Positions 34,710-45,800 of a DNA stretch of 64,000 nucleotides are shown here, one piece after another. The translations under genes and the position numbers were made by a program. The DNA is from Patiria miniata. Its lineage: Eukaryota; Echinodermata; Asteroidea; Valvatida; Asterinidae. The stretch lies in the NCBI RefSeq assembly GCF_015706575.1, contig NW_024037069.1, forward strand, positions 41,664,553 through 41,728,552. The letters run 5' to 3'. A model generated the notes under the pieces. That model made no database searches, was not told the DNA's origin, and saw only the letters and a list, made by a program, of their open reading frames with translations. Every line of letters starts with the position of its first letter. The stretch's first letter is position 1.

Positions 34710-35363
34710 CGTCACCGGCACCACGAAGTAACACTCTACCGTGTTAAACCATATTTTTTTCGATTTTCAGTTTTTTGGATTTTTAAACATTTTTCATCAA
34801 GGCCTATCATTGCAAGAAGTTTCAAAGCTTCAAGAGCTTTACTTTAATAATTACGCTAAGTATCCATGGCAACTTTTGCGCAAAAGTGACAACTTTCGTT
34901 TTCACGAAGTAACACTCAAGTTCCATTTACCATTGCAATGCATGGCGCGCACTATGCTTACAAGTGAGCAAAAACGTTTTCACGAAGTAACACTCTTCTT
35001 GTAATAAGTTGTACATGAGCGGGCGCGCGCTGACCTGAAGTTGCACTTTCCTCGTGTTGTATACATTGCAGAGTGTTACTTCGTGAAAACGAAAATTTAC
35101 AGTTTCGCAGCTTTTTCGGTTTCACGAACTAACACTCATCTATTTTCTCATTTCTTGTTTATTTAATACACAAACGGGTGAAAAACAGCAGATTTAATGA
35201 ATTCAGTTCATCAAGTGTCCACAACGAGAAACCCAACTGAAAATACTGTGTCGTTTTGGCGCAAAGTGTTGTTTTACAAGGCGTTCAACTTTAGATACCG
35301 TTTTCTCCGATTGCTAGTTTTTACCGGTATGTACATGAGTATTACTTCGTGGTGTCGGTGACG
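34710..35363. mobile_element. 654-bp element with repeated CACGAAGTAACACTC motif
   Basis: The ends CGTCACCGGCACCACGAAGT and its inverse ACTTCGTGGTGTCGGTGACG (35344-35363) are flanked by ACAT on both sides (34706-34709, 35364-35367). The motif CACGAAGTAACACTC occurs near each end and internally at about 34900, 34980, 35070 (inverted) and 35135 (one mismatch). No transposase frame. Confidence 0.8.
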
Positions 35364-36080
35364 ACATTTTTCGAGGGGTAATTTGCGCAGGTGTTGTTAA
35401 AGCTTGTATAATGTTCTAATCCTCCTGACGAATTTTAAAGCTTGTGTTTTATTTAAAACAAAAAACCCCCAAAACACCGACAAACTAGACTGGTTTGCTG
35501 TCCCCGCATTATCAATTCTGAAAATTGGCGGGAACAAGTCTACCTTACAAAAACTGAATTACTGTCGGTCCGCAAATAATTTAAACTTTTATAAAGTAGG
35601 CCTACCTTTTAATAACATGGGCCGATTATTTGTTTGTGTAAATTTTTCATTCAAATGTGAATAATATTGTATTGATTGAAATATAGCAATTTATAGATGT
35701 ACTGTCCTAGCTCTCTAACGAAATGTTAACTTGTAATTTTGTTTGTTAACCCCAAACCTTTTTTTTCTACTTTGGGCGTGTGTAATCATTCTGAACAAAA
35801 ACTTTATTTAATGGATTTGCGCACAAAAGGGAACTATGTAATTTATTGAGGGTGAAACTCAAAAATAGCACAGACAATTTAAAAATTAAATTAGAAACGT
35901 GATTTAACGAAATTTGGGAAATGGACATTCCAGAAATGCTTGGCAAGGTTTTCAATTCTCGTGAAATTTCGACTTAAAGCTTCTGCAAGTAGGACGTACC
36001 CCAAGTGGCGTAACTTGCAGCGGAGGCATTAATTGTAGGGGACTCTTTTTTTTGAGGGGGCACTGACTTTGTTCACTTTA

Positions 36081-36141
36081 AAAAAGCTAAGGACACAGGA
36101 GGAGGGGGATGGGGGGGGGGGGGGGGGGCGGGGGGGGGGGG
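36081..36141. repeat. poly-G/GGA tract
   Basis: GGAGGAGGGGGATGGG is followed by long G runs interrupted by single C or A. The flanking frames are incidental. Confidence 0.9.
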
Positions 36142-36187
36142 GAGGCAGGCCTCAAGTGGAAGTCCCGTGCCTCCATGTCCCGCCCCT

Positions 36188-36545
36188 GGTTACACACCTA
36201 TGTTCCGACACCCCTATGTTCCGACACCCTTATGTTCCGACTGTACTCAGCGTATTATTCCGACACCCCTGTGTTTCGACATGCCTATGTTTCGACACCC
36301 CTTTGTTCCGACACCCCTATGTTCCGATTGCTCAAACCTACGTATGTTCCGACACCTCCAGGTTCCGACACCCCTACAAACGTAAACATAGGCTGGTCTC
36401 TGGCCCCAACGCTCCAGTCTAAACGGGCTATTAACACAGTATTATGTGCGGGTTGTCGGAACATAGGGGTGTCGGAACATAGGGGTGTCGGAACATAGGG
36501 GTGTCGGAACATAGGGCTGTCGGAACATAGGTGTGTCGGAAGAAA
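36188..36545. repeat. foldback with minisatellite arms (ATGTTCCGACACCCC)
   Basis: The left arm has about nine units of ATGTTCCGACACCCCT, a spacer of about 80 bp follows, and the right arm has five to six units in inverse orientation (GTGTCGGAACATAGGG). It is 30 bp downstream of the gene A stop codon, so it is likely within the 3' UTR or just beyond. Translations such as PMFRHPYVPTPLCSD are repeat artefacts. Confidence 0.9.
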
Positions 36546-36573
36546 TATGATAATAGAAATATAGGCCTCAGGC

Positions 36574-36836
36574 TCACTGACAGGTGTGATAGACGACCCA
36601 AGTTTGGGCTCTGCCATAAGCGCCGAAGCCGATGAACCTGGTGGGATTGGGCGGGGTGGTTGTCCACTGCAAGTACGCCTGCTCCTGGTATTTGCCCAGC
36701 TTGAAGGTGCCTCTGTCGTAGTGCAGCCAGAAGCGACGAAACTCCGTCTCGCTAATGTCGCCCGTTGATGGCACCCCCTTCAGTACGTTGCAAGTCAGGC
36801 ACCTTCGGATGATGGTTCTGCTGCCTACTCCAAAAA
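36574..36836 (-). CDS. gene A exon 3: end of FAMeT-like domain
   Basis: The acceptor reads CACTAACAG. TT completes the split Val codon, then [31 protein letters not shown] and ...VVYHTCQ with TGA. The exon has exactly the same coding length as gene B exon 3. It keeps FGVGSRTIIRR, closer to the family pattern (G-x-G-N-x-x-S-x-I-R-R) than gene B. Confidence 0.87.
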
Positions 36837-39800
36837 CTGTTAGTGTACATCCGGGAAAAAAACACCCCGATTTTTAAATCTCCTTTCAAGAAAGTAATAA
36901 ATAATAGAAATGTAAGTGGACATTTGAATGAAAATGAAAATGCGTACCTTTTATTTGGCCTTTTGAGATTATGGTGGAAACAATATAGAAGACTTTATTT
37001 GGTTTGGGTAAACCGCATGAACCGTATCTACTAAAACCAAATAGCGCCCTCCTATTCGCCCTTTTCACGCTCCGCCATTGGCATGCAGAGCCTCGATCTG
37101 GCAACTTTACACAATAAAAATAGCCGGCTTAGTGATCTGAACCCCGACACGGGAATCACTGAACCGGCTTTATTTTATTGTGTAAAGTTGCCAGATCGAG
37201 GCTCTACATGCCTATGGCGGAAGCGTGAAAAGAGTGAATCGTGTCCACCATATTTCAAAAAGGCTAATAACAACGGTGACGAGTCCAATATTGAGTTTTC
37301 ATATAAACAGACGCCTTTAGATGCCTTTTTTTCTTTTGTTCACGAGCCGCCGTCGGCGCGCTGCCGGTGTAGTTATACGACTAATAACGCGCGCTACTGG
37401 AATAGGCTCTGTTTGAACTGCGTCACTGAGTAGATAATAAGGGGGCCACAGAACGAATCACGTCCAAACACAATTAAGATTTTATTGAACGAGAGGACCA
37501 ACTTTAAGCCCGCCGCACACGAGAGCTACGTGCTGAGCAAAAAGTCATTGAGCCCGTTTGCGCAGCAGTAGCTCAGAAAATATCACCATGTGCGGTCAGT
37601 TTTTGCCGCATTTTCTACCTCGCGAGGCCTGGAGGCAAATATCTATCAAGTTTGATCTCTTTCGCCTCGCGAGGCGAAAACTCACCGTGTTCGCGCGGGC
37701 AAAAACTCACCGTGTGCGGGCAACCTGAGCTAGTATACGCGCCGAGCCAAAAAGCATAACTAGCCAATAAAAGCACATATTCTGTTTACGCGATTTCAAG
37801 ATCGCAGCCCCCAACGAAAGTGTCAGCGACGTTGTCAGCGACCATATTCTAGAGGACAAGCTGGTTAGTTTGTGGCCAGATTATCCTTGTTTGTCGGTCG
37901 CATGATTTCAAAAATAGGGACGAACGCCAGCAGGCTTTAGAGGAAATTGCAAAAGAATATCTCGAAATCACGTGAACAGACTCAATAGAGTATATGTGCT
38001 TTCATTGACTAGTTAATTTTTTTTTGGCTTAGCACGTAATTCAGGTTGCCCGCACACGGTGAGTTTTCGGGTCTCACGCCGCGACTACTAGAATGTTACC
38101 CTAGACACCGCATACAAACATAAACACTGATTTAAAGCACAGCCAGGCACCAGATTATTCCTAATTTGCATTCATGTGAACGATTTTTTTAACATGCAAA
38201 TGATCCTATACAAGGGTGAGAGCTAGACAGCCTGTAGTGCTAGCTAGACGCCTTGAGAACGAGGTTGTGTCAGTTTGTTCCCCAAAATGGCGTCGTTAAA
38301 GGGCGCCATCATTAGTTTGTCAATAACCCATTTGTTTGCTTACCCAGTTCGTATACAAGGCCCGGCAGCTCTCCCGAGCCATCGTTCGAGAACAGGACCA
38401 TGGCAGCATTCCTGGCCTTGACAGCGAAGTCCAACACGACCTCATCCCCGTCAAAGGCAGGCAATGGGAACTTGCGCTGATACGGGCTGAGCTGGTAAGT
38501 GGTGCTGCACACTGTGAATTAATACAATATAAGATAGAGATTTCACTCGGCACGGTAAAAATCAGACTGGAACATCGAGTGCTGAAAAACATGCAACACG
38601 AAATCAGGCCAACTTTACTCACTCTTTTTATAGCCAGCAAAATTCTCCAAAATTTTCATTGGGCGACGAAAAGGTCCTCAGTATTTCACCAACCAAGTTT
38701 GAAGACTCAAGTTTGAAGACTCAATTTTTAAAGGAGACTTTTCTTCAATATTTTGCACATGAGATGGAAGTCAAGTGATTTCAAAATGAGGCTAAAGACT
38801 AGACTGGTACATGTCCAACCATGGTCCAACTGTTTGAAAAGACTGCACCTCTACATTGTCATTAGTGCGCTGACTATGGAGAAATGTGTAGAGAAAGAGA
38901 CTATAGTACCAGACATGCCAGATGTTTCTTTTGGCACAGTTTTGTTGATTGATGCAGCACTGAAATTGATTGTTGGATTGGTTGTTGATCAGGTGCCAGT
39001 CTATTGTCTTGTATATTGCACGTTTTCAATACCTTAAGTTTTAGAATTCTCATACACAGTATTGAGAGTCCCAAATTTTCGGACCAGGTAAAAATAATGT
39101 GATGTTCCCTGTCAAAATAAAACCTGACTTTTCTTGATAGCTAGTCGAAAGTAGGTTTTGCCAGATGTTGATTAAATATGGCCTTACCCCGTTACAAACT
39201 TCCACTGGCAAAATGTATGCCCATGTCAATTTTGTGAGGTTGCCAAATTTAGGATAAAGAAATATTTGGGTAATGCATTTCTTTGATAGACCTTTCTAAG
39301 GGTACGCCATCTTGAAAATCAAAGCGAGGCATAACGCTAACAAACATGGCGGCCTGAATAGTGTGCCACGGTGAACGAGTAACTCTCGTAAAGTTACAGT
39401 AGATTGACAATCTTATAAATGGATGGATAGCTCAAATTCTCCCGAAAATCCATCCGTACTAGTCGGTATAGGTCATATCTCATTGTATTTTGAAGAAGGA
39501 TCTCATAATATAAAGCCTAAAACCAGTGGCTGAACTGAAATTTCCGTCTAGTATAAGCCGAGGCACCGCCGTCAACGCCAGAGACCTTTTTATATTCACT
39601 TTTTTTTCTGAGCTGAAATTGCATTTGTTTGTTAGGAAGTATTTACACTATGAGGCTATCCGTGAATTGTCATTCGCACAGGACCCATTATTTCCCAGAA
39701 ATAAGCGGAACGGGAGCCCGATACGAACCGTTGAAAAAAATGCCCTTCCATGAAGAAACTTCTCAACGGTCGTGCACTGTTCCCCAACTCGTTTACGTAC

Positions 39801-42800
39801 AAAATCTTCTTCTTGCGTGTGGAACCAAAACAAAGCGGTAGTTAGATCTCAGTGGGTGCTTGCTGAGAAGCTACTCTCGGGTTGCTGCATCTGCATCAAC
39901 ATCGATTAGGCCATGGTACTCATTTGGGGGGCGATAGAGGGGGCACTCGGAGATGATGCGGTCAACAGTCTGCTGCTCCGCTCCACATTCGCAAGCTGGA
40001 CTCTGGGATAGGCCCCACCTCCACATGTCAGCATTGAAACGCCCGACTCATGTGCGGAGCCTGTTTAGTTTAACCCATGTCTGTCGTGGGAGATCAGACC
40101 CTGGGCAGCTTCTGGATGGTACAGGAATGTATCTATGCAGATGGTTAGGGGATGACTGCCACTTCTGTGTCCACATCCTGGCCATCCAGTGGGCCTTTGA
40201 CTCAGTGGGTTGGATAGTTGACAATAGATCCTTTCCACTTGAGGCAAAGGGGCGCCGGAATTTGAGTCTGGGTTATGTCTGTTCCCTATGGTGGCCCTGA
40301 AGGGACATCGCATATCGCAAACGTGTGCGCATACGTATGCGATGTCGCGAAATTTATCGCGAATGTGTGCGCACACGTATGCGATGTCGCAAAATTTATC
40401 GCGAATATGTGCGCACACGTATGCGATGTCGCGAAATTTATCGCGAATATATGCGCACACGTATACGATGTCGTGAAATGTCGTGAAGTTTCAAACTTGC
40501 GTGCGCAAATTTCAAAGTTGCGCAAGTAGCAAGTTTGCGCTCGACAGTACTAGTAGTAACGATTGCACGAGGAACAGCGTGCGCGCGAAGGTTTATTAGT
40601 CAGACCCTATTTATATCTAACAGTACGTCTAGATTCCAGACTAGCTGCTACAACTCCCCAGTTCATTAGGAATTTTACTGAAAGGTATGCGACAAGGTAT
40701 GCAATAAAATTCACGACATTGCAAAAAAATTCGCATACGTGTGCGCACATATTCGCGAATTGTTTCACGACATCGCATACGTGTGCGCACATATTCGCGA
40801 TTAATTTCACGACATCGCATACGTGTGCGCATATATTCGCGATAAATTTCGCGACATCGCATACGTGTGCGCACATATTCGCGATAAATTTCGCGAGATC
40901 GCATACGTGTGCGCACATATTCGCGATAAATTTTGCGACATCGCATACGTGTGCGCACACATTCGCGATAAATTTCGCGACATCGCATACGTATGCGCAC
41001 ACGTTTGCGATATGCGATGTCCCTTCAGGGCCACCATAGTTCCCTGCTGATAGCTTGGTGGAGGAGGTGATATGGATACATGGCGCGTCGGGCCAGCGCC
41101 ATGCTTGCTGCCTGCCTACGGAGCTCAGCTGGTGGGATGCCTGCAAGCACAGGGAGCTGCTCAACTGGTGTAGGGTAGCAGACCAGTAAATAAACTTCCA
41201 TAGACCCCAATGGTAAATGCTCCCACTTCAAAAATTCGGGAAAAATACTCCCAACTCTCCAAGGTGTTCGAGACACACATCAAATTAAAGCTTATTTCAT
41301 CATCTTTCATTTTCATTTCAATTTTCGGGGGGTCAACTTATAACTTTTAGGAGAAATTTCAATCTGAAGATGATCACCCCTGAAAATAGTCCTGAAGCCC
41401 ATCGCCATTTTGAAAAACGATGCCTACACTCCATTGCAAAATAGAGCGCTTTTAGGGTCCAAATTACATCAAAATTACACAGAACTGCAAGCTCCCAGTC
41501 CTGTGCACGGCTTCCACCCATATTTTTTACAATCCCTCAAGTTCATGGCCCACAGCATGCTCAAATACCGAAGATTTTGAGGGCATGCAAATCGTGATTT
41601 GGCCGGCGCAGGCAATTTCGGACCGATTTACTGGTCTGCACCCTATAGAGAAGCGAGGTTTTGAAAATTTTCCCCAAACCACTTGTACGGCACGAGGAAG
41701 GATGGATGACTCATATTTCATCAAAAAATTGCAAGAAAAAACATCTCTGACTGCGATTTCTGGCCTGAAAACAAGCCCTCTGTTTGCGGCTACCTTACTG
41801 CAGGGCGCCCTCAACGGGCGTTAATTGAGTTTTTGCTCCTTCCGACCCCAATTTACCCCCCCCCCCCGTTCGAAATTGCTGTGATCGGACGACGGTCCAT
41901 CGGCCCTATTCAGATTTTGGGCGCATTTGTTGCGGAACCGCCATTGGTGACCCCTTTTGAAACGCTGCCCCCCCCCCAGGTTCCGCCCCCCTGAAAAAAA
42001 TAACACTCCGCAAACATTTGTCAACAAACGATGGAAGGCGCCATTTTGAAACTATACTATAGGTAGCAGACCAGTAAATAAACTTCCATAGACCCCAATG
42101 GTAAATGCTCCCACTTCAAAAATTCGGGAAAAATACTCTCAACTCTCCAAGGTGTTCGAGACACATATCAAATTAAAGCTTATTTCATCATCTTTCATTT
42201 TCATTTCAATTTTCGGGGGGTCAACTGATGACTTTTAGGAGAAATTTCAATCTGAAGATGATCACCCCTGAAAATAGTCCTGAAGCCCATCGCCATTTTG
42301 AAAAACGATGCCTACACTCCATTGCAAAATAGAGCGCTTTTAGGGTCCAAATTACATCAAAATTACACAGAACTGCAAGCTCCCAGTCCTGTGCACGGCT
42401 TCCACCCATATTTTTTACAATCCCTCAAGTTCATGGCCCACAGCATGCTCAAATACCGAAGATTTTGAGGGCATGCAAATCGTGATTTGGCCGGCGCAGG
42501 CAATTTCGGACCGATTTACTGGTCTGCACCCGTAGGTTGTAAGCATCCAGTACAGAATGATACGAGCCTTTGAGACACCAGTGTATTAGTCTCGAAGGCC
42601 CGGATCATTTTTCACGTAAACGAGTCGGGGTACAGTGCACGACTACTGAGAATTATCTGCATGGAGGAGAATTATTCATGTTCGTATCGGGCTCCAGTTC
42701 CTCTTAATTACAGGTCCTGTGCGAATGACAGTTCGTGGATAGCCTTATAATTTAAGTACTTCCTCCACAAAAATGCAATTTCAGCTCAGAAAATTAACAC

Positions 42801-45800
42801 AACGGATTAAAAAAGATATTGATAGAAAGTCTGACGTTGACAGCGGTGCTGCGGCTTAACTACTACCCGGAAATTTCAGTTCTGCCACTGCTTTAAGGCT
42901 TTATATTTATAAGACCCTTCTTCAAAATGCAATGAGACATGACCTACCTAAAATACGGATTGGTGTTTCTGGAGAATTTGAGCTATGCATCAATATAAGA
43001 TTGTCAATCTGCTGTATTTTTTGCGAGAGTCAGTCGTTCACCGTGGCACGCGGCGGCCATGTTTGGATTGCGTTATTTGCCTCGCTTTGATTTTCAAGAT
43101 GGCGTACCCCGAAAAAGGTCTATCGGCACTACTCTACACATCATACAAAAAAAAATCATCATCGGAGGCAAAGTTACGGTCTTAAACTGCTACAGTAATA
43201 TTTAACATTGTTTAATGATCACCATTTAAAAAAAAAAAAAAAAAAAAAATGCTGGAAAATATAAAAAGAAAAAAAAACCACCATGCAGTCACATCGATTC
43301 TCTCCAGATGCGTCTGTTTCAACGTTTCTAATTTTAAAGGCACGTAGAAATATCGGTAATTACCTGGAAACGGAAACGAACCTGCCGAATTAATGAGAAA
43401 AACCTCGCTCAAATTGAAGATAGGTCTGCGCTACTAAATGCTATACCCTGTGAAATTATTCCGCCTGACTCGTTGGGAAGCAAGGGCGTAAATCCCGGGG
43501 TGTGGGAGTGTGCGTGTTTATGGTGTAAATCGAGGACACACACGTGCAGCATCATCGATGAATCGAGGACAGAAACCGAATTAATCGAGGACTCCTCGGT
43601 TGGAAAACGTGTACAAAACCAAAGGAAAACGGAAGAGGAATAAACGAAAATCCTCGATTTACACCATATACAAACGTGAGTGTGTTTCTGCATTCGAAAG
43701 GGGGAAATTGAACAATAGAGGACAATAGGGTCCCAAATTCCCGAAGGTCTCCAATTTGGCGATGTACAAAACATATGGGAGCTAGGTCTTCCAAAAAAAA
43801 AAAGAGTACAAAGAAAAGAGGGACAATAGGGGGTCCCCAATTGCAGGCAAATCCACACTTGTCTGAGTGTGTAGGCCGGGGGCGGGGGGGGGGGGCGGGG
43901 GGAGGGGCTCAGGGGAGGATATACCACCCCAAATTTTTGACCAGGGGGATGGGCCATTGGATCATCCCCCATCTTTTTAACTTTCAAACATTCCAAATGT
44001 AATACACGTAGTTATGAAAAACGGAGAAAGCTACAAATCCAGCGTTTTGATACAAGGATAAGGGACGTTAGCAAAAAAAACTTTGCATAAGATGAACATT
44101 TGTTTCTTGAAGAGCGCCCCCTAGTGTCATGTGATTTCCAGCACCCCCCTACCCCCACTAGCTTTTTGAATTTCCACGGCGGGGCAATTTTAGGTCATCC
44201 CACACCCCCCCCCCCCCATTCCTAACACGGATTTACGCAACTGTTGGGAAGTTAACAATTGTTGAAAGGCACTTTAAGAAAATATAACGATATTTCTAAA
44301 TAAAGGTAGGCCCTAGAGTAAATCATTTTGTTCCTTTTCTCCCATTGTTTAAGCAACAAAAGTACTCAAAATCTAAAGAAGGGTGCAGCTTACCAATTAA
44401 CCCGATGAAGTTTTAGCTCAGTGAATGTTGTGTATTCCAAGAAAACAATATTCTAGGATCTTGATTTCCATTCAAAGGTTGCCGAGTCATGTTTTGAATA
44501 GCGCCCGAAATAAGCGTCTGGGACACGTTCTCATTCAGCCAATAATATTGCAGCTTCGCGATGTCGCGCACTGAACTGACGAATAATAATTATAGCATCC
44601 GCGCGCGCGTGTGCGTCGTGTCAACGCTTGCGTGCATCCGGCCCATTCACCGCTTCGCCGAAATAAAAACGAATTACTGACGGAAATTTCCCATAATACG
44701 TCTATAGTCGCATCTTTGAAAATGACAGCATGCCAGAAGGAATAATTTCACAGGGAGTTTAGTGCCATTACTATCTATTAACCCAGTAAGCTTTTCAACA
44801 ATCATTTTGTCAGTTACTGTTTGGATAGCAAGGGTGGTTTGGAAGAGAGAAATACATTTTCCTCCAGTTTTGTATGGAAAAAAATTCAAATATATCAAAT
44901 GACAAGGATCTATATGTCAGTTATATAAAACAAATATTGAGTGGCTTTAATTGTGAAATGGGAGGAATATTATCGCTCGGTAAAATCTGGACTTTTCCAG
45001 TTCACTCGGCTTCGCCTCGTGAAATGGAAAAGTCCAGATTTTACCTGGCGATAATATTCCTCCCATTCCACGCTAAGCCACTCAATATAATTTTGTATAC
45101 TATTGTCTACCTTTAACATTTAGGCATGTATAATAGGTTAGACACAAGAAGCATGGCACAGTGGTTGGCCACCCTATACCAGCCTACTCCTCTGAATCAA
45201 CCCCCCCCCTCGAATTGACCATAGTCTTTTAGAAACGAGATTTGAATTGTTCGACATTTCAAGAAAGGAAATCTGAATTTCGTATTGAACTGCAGTGGCG
45301 GAACGGGGGTGGGGGATGGGCCGGGGTATATTCCCCTTGGGCCACAAAAAATAACTCAGTAAGCTTTCCAACAATCATTTTATCAGTTACTGTTTGGATA
45401 GCTGCAACTGATGTCTACCTTTAACATATACATGTATAATAGGTTCCGTCAGTAAGAACAGAGAAATAACATTGCATGCATGCCTGCTATTCAACCCCTT
45501 CTCTTGGCGCTACTTCCACCTCTTGAGCCATAATAGGAAGTAAATTGACCAAGGTGCAGTGGCGGTTCGAGGGGGGGGGGGCGCTAAAAAAAAATTGTCT
45601 AGCCCCTCCAAAAAAAATTCCATAAAACAAATGCACTAGCAAAATGTAAGAATTTGACGTACATGGGAACGGTCTCCCCCTAAATGAGAAGGGTGCATTG
45701 GTACACTTTTAGTTAATATAGTGTGCCTGATTGTAGGATTTATCAGAGCTCCCCATTGAACCCCCCCCCCCCCAACGTATTGATTTTCAGAGGCCTAAGT

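Larger units (their letters stand above)
39830..42600 (-). pseudogene. non-LTR retrotransposon (LINE) pol C-terminus, in three pieces
   Basis: Pieces on the minus strand, in reading order: about 42600-42537, 41174-41040, 40285-39830. They read through blocks typical of the C-terminal part of Jockey/CR1-clade pol: TGCLQPTPVEQLPVL, AGIPPAELRRQAASMALARRA, then TWVKLNRLRT, GRFNADMWRWGLS, and a Cys/His knuckle ACECGAEQQTVDRIISECP. In-frame stops (TAA near 40275, TGA near 40047, TAG near 39870) show that it is dead. The frame continues across both insertion sites when the inserts and one target-duplication copy are skipped. Confidence 0.8.
39285..43124. mobile_element. about 3.8-kb inverted-repeat element enclosing a LINE fragment
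   Basis: The left arm 39285-39805 and right arm 42620-43124 are inverse copies (GATAGACCTTTCTAAGGGTACG against GATAGACCTTTTTCGGGGTACG read from the right; matching blocks through CATCTTGAAAATCAAAGCGAG, TTGACAATCTTATA, TGAACTGAAATTTCC, GAGCCCGATACGAAC and CTCGTTTACGT). The arms are diverged, so the element is old. Between them lies a LINE pol fragment on the minus strand, itself broken by two younger insertions. Target duplication not identified. Confidence 0.75.

Noticed and set aside
36069..36667. Overlapping frames with PMFRHPYVPTPLCSD repeats
   Set aside because: Read from the ATGTTCCGACACCCC minisatellite arms; both strands are open.
40288..41037. CRISPR-like array
   Set aside because: The units are directly adjacent without unique spacers and occur in two inverted arms in a eukaryotic intron.
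40563..41164. Frames of 158 and 185 aa with CAHIFAINFATSHT repeats
   Set aside because: The 42-bp minisatellite unit is a multiple of three, so every register stays open. The locus is a non-coding foldback with target duplication.
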